Shown piece after piece: positions 53,615-62,161 of a DNA stretch of 64,000 bases (positions are counted from its first letter, which is position 1; each line of letters opens with the position of its first letter). The position numbers and the translations under genes are program-made. Source of the DNA: Burkholderia sp. 9120 (lineage in GTDB: Bacteria > Pseudomonadota > Gammaproteobacteria > Burkholderiales > Burkholderiaceae). The notes under the pieces are model-generated. The model did no database searches. It saw only the letters and a list, made by a program, of their open reading frames with translations, and was not told where the DNA came from. The DNA lies in NCBI RefSeq assembly GCF_000745015.1, contig NZ_JQNA01000002.1:62001-126000 (forward strand), in the 5' to 3' direction.

Positions 53615-54562
53615 TTACACGCCCGCCGCCACCGTCGACGAACTCGCCTGCGCCGCCGGCAACGCCGCCTCCAGACGCAGAAACTCGATCAACGGTTCGA
53701 GCAGCTTATGCCGGCGTTCCGGCGCCGTGCGCAGCACGAAGCACCACGACGCCGGCCGCGACAGGTCCGGAAAAAGCCGCATCAGACGGCCGCTGCGCAG
53801 ATCCGCTTCGATCAGCGGCAAGCGTCCGAGCGCGATTCCAGCGCCGCCGATCGCCGCGCCGAGCACCTGGCTAAAGCCGCTATAACGGACGATCTTGGTT
53901 TCGAAGTCGCTGGGCAAGCCGAACTGCCCCTTCCAGTTGCGCCATTCGAATTCGGGCGCGTTCTCATGGGTTTCCTGCAGCAGACGGCAGCGGCACACCG
54001 CCTTCGACGCGAACGGATGCAGTTCCGGCGCGCAGACCGGGAAGACCTCCTCGCGAAACAGCACGAGATCGTCGGCACGCACCTTGTCCACATGAATATG
54101 CACGATGGCGACATCGACCTCATGACGGGCGAACTCCGGCTCGCCATCCAGCGTGATCGCGCTCAACGGCGTCTCGGGATAGCGCGCCGAAAATTCGGCG
54201 AGACGGCGCGCGAGCCACATCGACGAAAACGAACCGTTGGCCGCCACGGTCAGTTTCTTCGGTACGCCCTTGACCTGCGAGCAGGCCTCTTCCAGCAGCG
54301 ACAGCGCGTGGCTCACGGCGGGCAGCAGGCTCGCGCCCGCCTCGGTGAGGCCAATGCCGCCGAGGCCCGTGCTGCGTTCGAGCAGCCGCGCGCCGAGCAG
54401 GTCTTCGAGGCCGCGAATCTGATGGCTGACCGCGCTGGTCGACACACTCAGTTCGGTCGCGGCGCGGGCGAAGCCGCCGAGCCGCACGGTCGCTTCGAAA
54501 GCGCGCAGCGAGGCCAGCGGCGGGATATGCGACTTGGGGGACGTGGGAGACTTGAGGGTCAT
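53615..54562 (-). CDS. LysR-family regulator (GcvA-like)
   Basis: Protein of 315 residues with the start MTLKSPTSPKSHIPPLASLR; the frame's upstream 34 codons are rejected. Helix-turn-helix FEATVRLGGFARAATELSVS through VSHQIRGLEDLLG is GcvA-like. It diverges from the fused ABC exporter gene with 113 bp between starts, so it may control that gene. Ligand unknown. Confidence 0.9.
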   Translation of the reverse strand: MTLKSPTSPKSHIPPLASLRAFEATVRLGGFARAATELSVSTSAVSHQIRGLEDLLGARLLERSTGLGGIGLTEAGASLLPAVSHALSLLEEACSQVKGVPKKLTVAANGSFSSMWLARRLAEFSARYPETPLSAITLDGEPEFARHEVDVAIVHIHVDKVRADDLVLFREEVFPVCAPELHPFASKAVCRCRLLQETHENAPEFEWRNWKGQFGLPSDFETKIVRYSGFSQVLGAAIGGAGIALGRLPLIEADLRSGRLMRLFPDLSRPASWCFVLRTAPERRHKLLEPLIEFLRLEAALPAAQASSSTVAAGV

Positions 54563-54675
54563 GCGGGGTATTGTAGGATACTCAACACCCGTTGAAAAAC
54601 CATCTTTTGCCTCGCTTCGCGCGCCCCTGTAACGTCGCATCCATCCAATACGACAAGCAATCAAAGGGGGCAGGC

Positions 54676-57600
54676 ATGTATTTCGACGGCAGGTTATGGG
54701 CGATGCTGGCCGGGCTGAGACTACGCGTGGCAGCGGCAGTCGGGCTGGGTCTGATCGCCATGGTGTTCGGTGTGTTGCGTTTCGTGTTCCTTGGCCGGAT
54801 GCTGGCGCTCGCGCTGCAGGGCGCGCCGGTGCGCCAGATCGCGCTGGCCGCGGCGGGCGTTGCGGTTTGCGTGCTGTTGCGCGCCGCGCTCGATCATCGT
54901 CGCGTGGTGGTCGCGCAGCACACGGCAGGGCGCGTGCAATCGGTGCTGCGGGCGCGGCTGTTCGACCGGATCGTCGAACTCGGCCCAGCCTGGTTCGGCG
55001 CGGAGCGGACCGGCGGCGTGATGCTGGCGGTGATCGACGGTGTCGAGCAGTTGCAGACCTTCTTCGGCGCGTACGTGCCGCAGTTGATCATCGCCGCCTG
55101 CGCACCGCTGATGATCTTCGCGGTGCTGGCCTGGTGGGGCGTACCGACCGCCGCCGTGCTGCTGGTCGCCGCGCTGGCCACGCTCGGCTTGCCGATGCTG
55201 GTCCACAACGCCGACAAGCAGGCGGCCATTGCAAGGGCGCGTGCGTTCAAGGCGTTCGGCGAGGAGTTTCTCGACGCGGTCCAGGGCCTGCCCACGCTGA
55301 AGGCGTTCGGCCAGAGCGGCGCGTTCGCGCAGAAGCTCGCCGAACGGGCGCGGGCGTTATCCAGCAGCACCTTCTGGGTGCTCGCGCTCGGCTTGCTGAC
55401 GCGCTTCTTCACCGACCTCGGCACGGGACTCGGCGCGGCCGCGGCGATTGCCGTCGGCGCGTGGCGGGTCAGCCATGGCGAGATGAGCCTCGAAGCCCTG
55501 CTGATCGTTCTGATGGCGGGCACCGAGGTGTTTCGTCCGTTGCGCGATCTGCGTAACGTGCTGCATCAGGGGATGATCGGCCAATCGGCGGCGACCGCGA
55601 TTCATACGCTGCTGGAGGCGCGCAGCGACGCCCCCGCCACGGGCGCCGGGCAAGTGCCGGATCTCAGCCCACGCATCACGTTCGAGCAGGTCGGCTTCAG
55701 CTATCCAGGACGTCGCGCGGTCGCGCATACCGGTCTGAGCTTCGAGATCGCCGCGGGCGAAACCGTCGGCATCGTGGGGCCGAGTGGCGCGGGAAAGTCG
55801 ACGATTCTGCGTCTGCTGTTGCGCCAGCACGATGTGCAGGCCGGCACGATCCGGATCGGCGGACAGGACATCCGCACGCTCGACCCCGACCAGATTCGCG
55901 GCATGATCGCGATCGTCGCGCAGGACACCACGCTGTTCGACGGCACCATTGCAGACAATCTGCGGCTCGGGCGGCACGACGCCGCCGAAGCGGACGTGAT
56001 CGCCGCAGCCAAAGCCGCCAATATCCACGATTTCATCAAGGCGCTGCCCGACGGTTACGCCACCCGCATCGGCGAACGCGGCGCGACGCTGTCCGGCGGC
56101 CAACGCCAACGGATTGCGATTGCCCGCGCGCTGTTGCGCGACGCGCCGATCCTCGTGCTCGACGAAGCGCTGTCGGCCGTCGACGCCGAGAACGAAGCCG
56201 TGATCCAGCAGGCGCTGGACCGGCTGATGCGCGGCCGCACGACCTTGATTCTGGCGCACCGTCTGTCGAGCGTGATCGGCGCCGATCGGATTCTCGTGCT
56301 GGACCAGGGGCGCGTGGTCGAGAGCGGCAAACACGCCGAGTTGATCGCGCGTTCAGGGGTCTATCGGCAGTTGATGGGGCCGCAGGTCGCCGCACCCGTC
56401 GAGCGTTCCACGCTAGCCGCGCCGGCCCGTGCCGCGTCGCGTGCGTCGGGGCCCGAGGAACGCGCGCTCGCCGTCGACGCCGCCGAGATCGGCTGGGTCG
56501 ACACGCTGCGCAGTTTGCTGCGCTTCGTGCGGCCGTGGCGAACCCAATTGACGCTGACGGTGCTATGCGGCATCGGCCGGGTGCTGGCGTTTATCGGCGT
56601 CGGTGTGCTGGGCGCGCTGGTGGTCGCGGGCATTGCGTCGGGCCGGCCGGTCACGACGCTGACCATTGCGCTGCTGATCAGCGCACCGGTCGCGGCAACG
56701 CTGCACTGGCTGGAGTCGTGGATGGCGCATGCCATGGCGTACCGTCTGCTGTCCGAGATGCGGATCGCGCTGTTCGCGAAGCTCGAACGGCTCGCGCCCG
56801 CGTATCTGTTGCGCCGTCGCTCCGGCGATCTGGTGGCGCTGGCCACCCAGGACGTCGAGACCGTCGAGTATTTCTACGCGCACACCGTGGCGCCGGCGTT
56901 CGTCGCGCTGCTGGTACCCGCCGCCGTGCTGGCGCTGCTCGCGTGGACCGCCTGGCCGCTCGCGCTGGTGTTGCTGCCGTTTCTCGCGTCGGCCGGTTTA
57001 ACGCCGATCCTCGCGCGCGGCAAGATCGACCGTCTGGGTGGTCGTGCGCGCGCCGCGTTGGGACAGGTCGGCGCGCATCTCACGGAGACGATCCAGGGGC
57101 TCGCCGAACTGATCGCGTTTCAGGCGACGGGGCGTCGCCGCGCGGTTTTTCTCGATGATCTCGCCACTTACCAGGCGCAGCGCTCGGCCTTGCAGGACGA
57201 TCTGTCGCGCCAGAGCGCCGCGCTAGAAATCGCGACCGGCCTGGGCGGTCTCGCCGTGGCGTTGCTTGGCGCGGTGCTGGCCGCGCGCGGCTGGTTCGCG
57301 CATGAATGGCTGCCGTTGCTGGTGCTGGTTTCGGTGGCGGCCTTCATGCCGGTGGCGGAGATCGGTCAGGTGGCGCGCCAGTTGGCCGATACGATTGCGT
57401 CGACACGCCGACTGCATGTCGTGGAGTCCGAGCCTGAACCGATCGTGGATGGCGATCAGCCGGTGCCGTCGAACCCATCGGTGCGTTTCGACACGGTGAG
57501 CTTCGCTTATCCGGGCCGCAGCGCAGGCGCACTGGACGAGGTGAGCTTCGCGGTGCGTCCTGGTAGTACGGTGGCGCTGGTCGGCGCGTCGGGCGCGGGG

Positions 57601-58212
57601 AAATCGACGGTGGCGAATCTGTTGCTGCGTTTCTGGGACCCGCAGCAAGGGCGCATCACGCTGGGCGGCGTCGATCTGCGTGACTTGCACTCGGACGGCT
57701 TGCGCCGCCACATCGCGCTGGTCGCACAAGACACGTATCTGTTCAACGACACGCTGGAGGCCAACATCCGTCTCGCCGGCCGCGACGTGTCCGATGCCGA
57801 TGTGCGCCGGGCGCTGCAACGCGCCGCGCTGAGCGACTTCGTGGACAGTCTGCCGGAAGGCCTGGCCACACGCGTGGGCGAACGCGGCGTGCAGTTGTCC
57901 GGCGGGCAACGTCAGCGGGTGGCGATCGCGCGCGCGTTTCTCAAGGACGCGCCGATCCTCATCATGGACGAAGCGACCTCGCATCTCGACACGATCAGCG
58001 AACAGCAGATTCGCGCGGCATTGGAGGAATTGATGTCGCAACGGACGTCGATCATCATCGCGCATCGTCTGTCGACGATTCAGAACGCCGATACGATTCT
58101 CGTGATGGACGCGGGCCGTGTGGTTGAGGCCGGCAGTCATGACGAGTTGCTGGCCGCGCGCGGTGCCTATGCGCGGCTTGTCGCGAACCAGTCGTGGATG
58201 GTGACCGCGTAG
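54676..58212 (+). CDS. Fused CydDC-like ABC exporter (two TMD-NBD halves)
   Basis: Protein of 1178 residues holding two complete half-transporters. TMD1 is about residues 1-330 and NBD1 has Walker A GPSGAGKST near 368. A linker of about 70 residues follows, then TMD2 and NBD2 with Walker A GASGAGKST near 970. Both NBDs have LSGGQRQR and a Walker B glutamate (LDEALS, MDEATS). The first half has a CydD-like EEFLDAVQGLPTLKAFG. CydD and CydC are usually separate genes that export cysteine/glutathione, so the fusion is unusual. No cyd oxidase gene is adjacent. AAAGGGGG precedes the ATG. Confidence 0.88.
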   Translation: MYFDGRLWAMLAGLRLRVAAAVGLGLIAMVFGVLRFVFLGRMLALALQGAPVRQIALAAAGVAVCVLLRAALDHRRVVVAQHTAGRVQSVLRARLFDRIVELGPAWFGAERTGGVMLAVIDGVEQLQTFFGAYVPQLIIAACAPLMIFAVLAWWGVPTAAVLLVAALATLGLPMLVHNADKQAAIARARAFKAFGEEFLDAVQGLPTLKAFGQSGAFAQKLAERARALSSSTFWVLALGLLTRFFTDLGTGLGAAAAIAVGAWRVSHGEMSLEALLIVLMAGTEVFRPLRDLRNVLHQGMIGQSAATAIHTLLEARSDAPATGAGQVPDLSPRITFEQVGFSYPGRRAVAHTGLSFEIAAGETVGIVGPSGAGKSTILRLLLRQHDVQAGTIRIGGQDIRTLDPDQIRGMIAIVAQDTTLFDGTIADNLRLGRHDAAEADVIAAAKAANIHDFIKALPDGYATRIGERGATLSGGQRQRIAIARALLRDAPILVLDEALSAVDAENEAVIQQALDRLMRGRTTLILAHRLSSVIGADRILVLDQGRVVESGKHAELIARSGVYRQLMGPQVAAPVERSTLAAPARAASRASGPEERALAVDAAEIGWVDTLRSLLRFVRPWRTQLTLTVLCGIGRVLAFIGVGVLGALVVAGIASGRPVTTLTIALLISAPVAATLHWLESWMAHAMAYRLLSEMRIALFAKLERLAPAYLLRRRSGDLVALATQDVETVEYFYAHTVAPAFVALLVPAAVLALLAWTAWPLALVLLPFLASAGLTPILARGKIDRLGGRARAALGQVGAHLTETIQGLAELIAFQATGRRRAVFLDDLATYQAQRSALQDDLSRQSAALEIATGLGGLAVALLGAVLAARGWFAHEWLPLLVLVSVAAFMPVAEIGQVARQLADTIASTRRLHVVESEPEPIVDGDQPVPSNPSVRFDTVSFAYPGRSAGALDEVSFAVRPGSTVALVGASGAGKSTVANLLLRFWDPQQGRITLGGVDLRDLHSDGLRRHIALVAQDTYLFNDTLEANIRLAGRDVSDADVRRALQRAALSDFVDSLPEGLATRVGERGVQLSGGQRQRVAIARAFLKDAPILIMDEATSHLDTISEQQIRAALEELMSQRTSIIIAHRLSTIQNADTILVMDAGRVVEAGSHDELLAARGAYARLVANQSWMVTA

Positions 58213-58258
58213 CACGGCTTAAGGCGACCTCGGCGACCTATCCGTTTTGCTAGTGTCC

Positions 58259-58280
58259 GATACGTGGCGTGGCACGTATC
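58259..58280. promoter_or_regulatory. Palindrome upstream of the SBP56 gene
   Basis: GATACGTG (58259-58266) and CACGTATC (58273-58280) form a perfect 8-bp inverted repeat with a 6-base spacer. It lies about 157 bp before the next start codon, in a gap of 224 bp. This is a plausible operator; no regulator is identified. Confidence 0.45.
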
Positions 58281-58436
58281 GTCACAGTCTTTGCCGGAAT
58301 CGGCAAAACTTCCGGTTGCTCTCGTCGCCGCCGTGCACTACAAATCTAAACCGGAGCGCGTGCATGGCGTGGCGCGCACGGTCAAGATCATCCGGTATCC
58401 AACCTTCCGAATCAGACAAACCAGGAGACTCCCGTC

Positions 58437-59843
58437 ATGGGTATGCGCCCCGATCCCACGTTCCACGCATCGCCGAAACTCGCGATGGAGGCGCCGCCGG
58501 AAGATTACGCGTACACGTTGCTGCTGAGCCCCGATTTCTCGCAACCCGACGCGCTCGCCGTGATCGACGTGAAACCCGGCTCACCCACCTACAGCCAGGT
58601 GGTGCACACGGTGACCATGCCCAACACCGGCGACGAATTCCATCACTTCGGCTGGAATGCGTGTTCGTCGTCGTTGTCGCCGCTAACCGGACATGCGTTT
58701 CTCGAACGGCGCTATCTGATCATTCCGGGGCTGCGTTCTTCGCGCATCTACATTGTCGATACCAAGCCGCATCCCACGCAGGCGCGCATTCACAAAATCA
58801 TCGAGCCCGAGGAAATTTTCCGCAAAACGGGGTACTCGCGTCCGCATACGGTGCATTGCGGACCGGAAGGGATTTACATCAGCACGCTGGGTGGCGCGGG
58901 CAAAGACGGCACCGACGGGCCGCCGGGCATTTTCATCATGGATTGCGAAACCTTCGAGGTGCTCGGCCGCTGGGAAATCGATCGCGACATGCAGGCGAAG
59001 CACTACGACTTCTGGTGGAATCTGCCGCGCGACTACATGGTGTCGAGCGAGTGGGCGTTGCCGCCGCAGTTCGAGAACGGGATCGTCCCCGAAGATCTGC
59101 TTTCCAATCAATACGGGCACCGGGTCCACTTCTGGGATCTGCGCGCCCGGCGCAACGTGCAGACGCTCGACCTCGGCGCGAATCATCAGATGGCGCTCGA
59201 AGTGCGGCCTGCGCATGATCCCAGCCGCGAATACGGCTTCCTCGGCGTGGTGGTCGACACGACCAATCTGGAAGGTTCGATCTGGACCTGGTGGCGCGAA
59301 GGCGGGCAGTTCCACATTGAAAAGACCGCGACCATTCCGGCCGAGCCCGCTGCCGCGGAATTGTTGCCGCCGCTGCTGCAAGGTTTCGGCGCGGTGCCGC
59401 CGCTCGTCACCGACATCGATCTGTCGATCGACGACAAATTCCTTTACGTCGCCTGCTGGGGCACCGGCGAATTGCGCCAGTACGACGTGACCGAGCCGCG
59501 CAAGCCGAAGCTGACCGGCTCGGTGCATATCGGCGGCATCGTGCGGCGCACGCCGCATGCGAACGGCAAGACGTTCGGCGGCGGCCCGCAGATGATCGAG
59601 ATCAGCCGCGACGGCAAGCGCGTCTACTGGACCAACTCGCTATATTCCACGTGGGACGACCAGTTCTATCCGGAGGGCGTACCCGCAGCCAAGGTCATGG
59701 CGCATGTGGAGCCGGGCGGCGGTCTCACGCTGGACAAGGAGTTCTGGGTCACGTTCCCCGACGGCTACCGGTCGCATCAGATCCGGCTGGAAGGCGGTGA
59801 CTGCTCGACCGATTCGTTCTGTTATCCGTCGGTGGGCAGTTGA
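58437..59843 (+). CDS. mtoX: Methanethiol oxidase / selenium-binding protein (SBP56 family)
   Basis: Protein of 468 residues in the selenium-binding protein 56 family. GWNACSSS near residue 70 carries the conserved cysteine; HVHFWDLR-like and GGGPQMIEISRDG segments match the family. Characterised bacterial MtoX oxidises methanethiol to formaldehyde, sulfide and peroxide. It has no clear export signal, although some MtoX enzymes are periplasmic. AGGAG precedes ATG 58437. The stop overlaps the next start, so it is co-expressed with a membrane protein. The call as MtoX is by family only. Confidence 0.85.
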   Translation: MGMRPDPTFHASPKLAMEAPPEDYAYTLLLSPDFSQPDALAVIDVKPGSPTYSQVVHTVTMPNTGDEFHHFGWNACSSSLSPLTGHAFLERRYLIIPGLRSSRIYIVDTKPHPTQARIHKIIEPEEIFRKTGYSRPHTVHCGPEGIYISTLGGAGKDGTDGPPGIFIMDCETFEVLGRWEIDRDMQAKHYDFWWNLPRDYMVSSEWALPPQFENGIVPEDLLSNQYGHRVHFWDLRARRNVQTLDLGANHQMALEVRPAHDPSREYGFLGVVVDTTNLEGSIWTWWREGGQFHIEKTATIPAEPAAAELLPPLLQGFGAVPPLVTDIDLSIDDKFLYVACWGTGELRQYDVTEPRKPKLTGSVHIGGIVRRTPHANGKTFGGGPQMIEISRDGKRVYWTNSLYSTWDDQFYPEGVPAAKVMAHVEPGGGLTLDKEFWVTFPDGYRSHQIRLEGGDCSTDSFCYPSVGS

Positions 59844-60520
59844 TCGGCGCAGGTTGGTCGCAGACCGGCCTGTGGCTGGCGGTGCTCGCGAGCGGCCTCT
59901 ATCACGGGCTCAACCCCGCTATGGGATGGCCGCTCGCGGTGTCGAGCGGATTGATGCAACGACGCGCGCGGGCACTCGCCGGCGCGCTGCTTTATCTCGC
60001 GGCAGGACACGTGCTGGCCATGCTCGCGGTGATGATGCCGTTCGCGATGCTGGCGGTTCTGCTCGCGTGGCAGCGTGAGATCCAGGCCGGGGCAAGCGTA
60101 CTTGTGATCGGCTTCGGCGTGTGGCTGCTGATCCAGCGACGGCATCCGCGCTTGCTCGCGAGGATTCCTCCGTCGCGGCTGGCGCTGTGGTCGTTCTCCG
60201 TGGCCATCGCGCACGGCGCGGGGTTGATGCTCGTGCCGGTTTATCTCGGACTGTGCCGCTCGTACGGCATGGATCACGCGCATCGGGCCGCGCAGACGCT
60301 GATCGATGCGAATCTCCAGATGGCCTTGCTGGTTTCCGCCGTGCATGCCGCCGCGATGATGGCGGGCGGTGGTCTGCTGGCGTGGCTGGTTTACCGCTAC
60401 CTCGGCCTGAAATTCGTGTCGCGGAGCTGGTTCAATCTGGATACGGTCTGGGCCGTGAGCCTTGTGCTGGTCGGCACGCTTTCGCTGGCGCTGATCGCGG
60501 TCGACGGTTTCAGGCTGTGA
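59840..60520 (+). CDS. Polytopic membrane protein paired with SBP56
   Basis: Membrane protein of 226 residues with about six hydrophobic helices. A polar motif GLYHGLNPAMGWPLAVSS sits in the first segment and VSAVHAAAMMAGGG is later. The start is TTG at 59840, overlapping the SBP56 stop by 4 bp. It probably works with the SBP56 protein in metal or sulfur handling. No family name can be given with confidence. Its end overlaps the convergent DUF971 gene by 11 bp. Confidence 0.75.
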   Translation: MIGAGWSQTGLWLAVLASGLYHGLNPAMGWPLAVSSGLMQRRARALAGALLYLAAGHVLAMLAVMMPFAMLAVLLAWQREIQAGASVLVIGFGVWLLIQRRHPRLLARIPPSRLALWSFSVAIAHGAGLMLVPVYLGLCRSYGMDHAHRAAQTLIDANLQMALLVSAVHAAAMMAGGGLLAWLVYRYLGLKFVSRSWFNLDTVWAVSLVLVGTLSLALIAVDGFRL

Positions 60521-60821
60521 GCGCAGTGGCGGTGACTGTGCTTGCGATCTCCGGCAGAGCCTGGAGATACGGCCAGGGAAAAATGCCGCGATCGTGTCCG
60601 TCGCTGAAGACCAGCTGCACGCCGTAACCCATCGGCTGGACTGTGCTTACGACCACATCTTGCGCGTGCACAGTTTCACCGGCCTCCCTACGCAGACGAC
60701 GGCATCCCGCACACGGACACGCGTCGCGCAACGTGCGGTGTGCGATCCGCTGCGCGGCCGCGCCGGGCCAATGCAAAATCACGGCGTCGGCACTCAGTTC
60801 GACGCGCTTCGGTATGTTCAT
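60510..60821 (-). CDS. DUF971 domain protein
   Basis: Small protein of 103 residues, DUF971 / gamma-butyrobetaine hydroxylase N-terminal-like. The cysteine pair in DACPCAGCRR and the segment FSDGHDRGIFPWPYL are family features. Similar domains bind zinc or iron-sulfur scaffolds. ATG overlaps the stop of the HEAT gene (ATGA). It is the last gene of the AprA-like operon. Confidence 0.85.
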   Translation of the reverse strand: MNIPKRVELSADAVILHWPGAAAQRIAHRTLRDACPCAGCRRLRREAGETVHAQDVVVSTVQPMGYGVQLVFSDGHDRGIFPWPYLQALPEIASTVTATALTA

Positions 60822-61858
60822 CGGCTGGCGTCCTCGATCTGCTGAAGCGCGATTCGCACCGCTTTACGCACGTCGGGGTCCGCGTCGTTCAACGCGTCGC
60901 GCAGTGCGGGCAGCGTCGCGGGTTCGCGCAATTCGCCCAGCGCGAGCGCGGCTTCCTTGCGCAGATTGCTGATCGGATTCGACAACAACGCGGCGATAGG
61001 CAACGCGGCGGCGCGTTCGCCCATGTGTCCCAGTGCACGGACCGCGCGCAGGCGGACTTGCCAGTAGTCGTCGGCGAGTGCGGCGATCAGTGCGTCATGC
61101 ACCTTATGCACCTTATGCACGTCATGCACGTCATGCACGTCATGCGCGGCGTTCGCGCGCAGTTTGCCGAGCGTCGTCGCGGTTTCTTCGCGGACTTGCC
61201 AGACCGGATCGCTCAGCGCTTGCAGCAATGCGGTCAGCGTCGCCGTGTGCGTGGCCGGTGCGAAGCCCAGCGCGCCGACTGCCGCGCGACGGATATCCGC
61301 GTTGGTGTCGCCGGTGACGGTGTCGGCGAGCGGCGCCAAGGCGCGCGTGTCCTTCAACCAGCCGAGCAGCACGACGGCTTCAGTGCGCACGCTGTCGTCG
61401 GTATGGTCGAGCGCTCGCAACGCGGGTTCCAGCGCGTCGGCGTAACGCAGCTCGCGCAAGCCGCGCAACACGGCGGCCTGTACGAACGGTTCGGCGTGAT
61501 CCGTCCAGCGGTGCAGCACTGGACCGCACGCGTCGTCCTTCAAGGCGGACAGACTCTGCGCGGCGGCCGTACGCACGTCGTGATCGGCGTCGAGCAACGC
61601 GTGGCAGAGCGCGTCGACAATCCACGCTTCTTCCCACGAACCGAGCACGCGCGCCGCTTCGCGCCTGACCTCGGCCGATACATCATGGGCCAGCGCGTGC
61701 GCGATCAGCGGCAGGGTATCCGGTTCTTCGAGATCGGCCAGTTCGAGCAGCGCGATCCGGCGCACGACGGGATCGGTATCGGCGAGACGCGGCAGCAGCG
61801 CAGCGGCTTCGGGCGCCAGCGTGTCGGGATCGTGCGTCAGTAAAGTGGAATCGGTCAT
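60818..61858 (-). CDS. HEAT-repeat protein
   Basis: Protein of 346 residues composed of PBS-lyase-type HEAT repeats of about 31 residues, for example LADTDPVVRRIALLELADLE and ALGHMGERAAALPIAALL. Such proteins act as scaffolds. Start MTDSTLLTHDPDTL is chosen; the open frame further upstream overlaps the ferredoxin gene. Near residue 240 it has a low-complexity insert of repeated HDV/HKV, coded by the 9-bp repeats at 61094-61147. It is co-transcribed with the ferredoxin and AprA-like genes. Confidence 0.85.
   Translation of the reverse strand: MTDSTLLTHDPDTLAPEAAALLPRLADTDPVVRRIALLELADLEEPDTLPLIAHALAHDVSAEVRREAARVLGSWEEAWIVDALCHALLDADHDVRTAAAQSLSALKDDACGPVLHRWTDHAEPFVQAAVLRGLRELRYADALEPALRALDHTDDSVRTEAVVLLGWLKDTRALAPLADTVTGDTNADIRRAAVGALGFAPATHTATLTALLQALSDPVWQVREETATTLGKLRANAAHDVHDVHDVHKVHKVHDALIAALADDYWQVRLRAVRALGHMGERAAALPIAALLSNPISNLRKEAALALGELREPATLPALRDALNDADPDVRKAVRIALQQIEDASR
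61094..61147. repeat. In-frame 9-bp tandem repeat in the HEAT gene
   Basis: Six units of 9 bp (GTCATGCAC or CTTATGCAC, last GTCATGCGC) lie head to tail. Read on the reverse strand they code for repeated HDV/HKV. Change in copy number would keep the frame, so length variation is likely between strains. Confidence 0.8.
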
Positions 61859-61869
61859 GAACGGGGCGG

Positions 61870-62115
61870 CTAGCGAAGCAGATAGGGAATCTCGACCTTC
61901 ACCGCGCCGGTCGGGCAATCCTGCTCGCACGGCATGCAGTACCAGCATTCGTCGAACTGCATGTAGGCCTTGCCTTTGCTCACGTCGATCGCGAGCAGGT
62001 CGAGCGGGCAGACGTCGACGCAGACGGTGCAGCCCTTGTCCGCGATGCATTTGTTTTCATCGATCGTGACGGGCGCGCTACTGCGCTGGAAAATCTCGTG
62101 GGGCGTATAGGACAT
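61870..62115 (-). CDS. 2[4Fe-4S] ferredoxin-like protein (AprB-like)
   Basis: Ferredoxin of 81 residues with eight cluster cysteines at 23, 29, 32, 36 and 57, 60, 63, 67 (KCIADKGCTVCVDVCP and CWYCMPCEQDCP). This spacing resembles AprB, the ferredoxin-like subunit of APS reductase, but the protein is shorter. AAGGAAG precedes the ATG at 62115. It lies 46 bp downstream of the AprA-like gene and likely passes electrons to or from it. Confidence 0.88.
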   Translation of the reverse strand: MSYTPHEIFQRSSAPVTIDENKCIADKGCTVCVDVCPLDLLAIDVSKGKAYMQFDECWYCMPCEQDCPTGAVKVEIPYLLR

Positions 62116-62161
62116 CGCGGGGCTTCCTTCCTTTCGTTCTGGCGTTCTTACGTTCTTTCTT

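Noticed and set aside
58261..58300. Possible sigma-54 promoter (TGGCACG) before SBP56
   Set aside because: No TTGC element at the right spacing; the sequence is better explained as half of a palindrome.
61094..61147. Repeat array considered as a CRISPR
   Set aside because: Units are 9 bp with no spacers and lie inside a coding frame.
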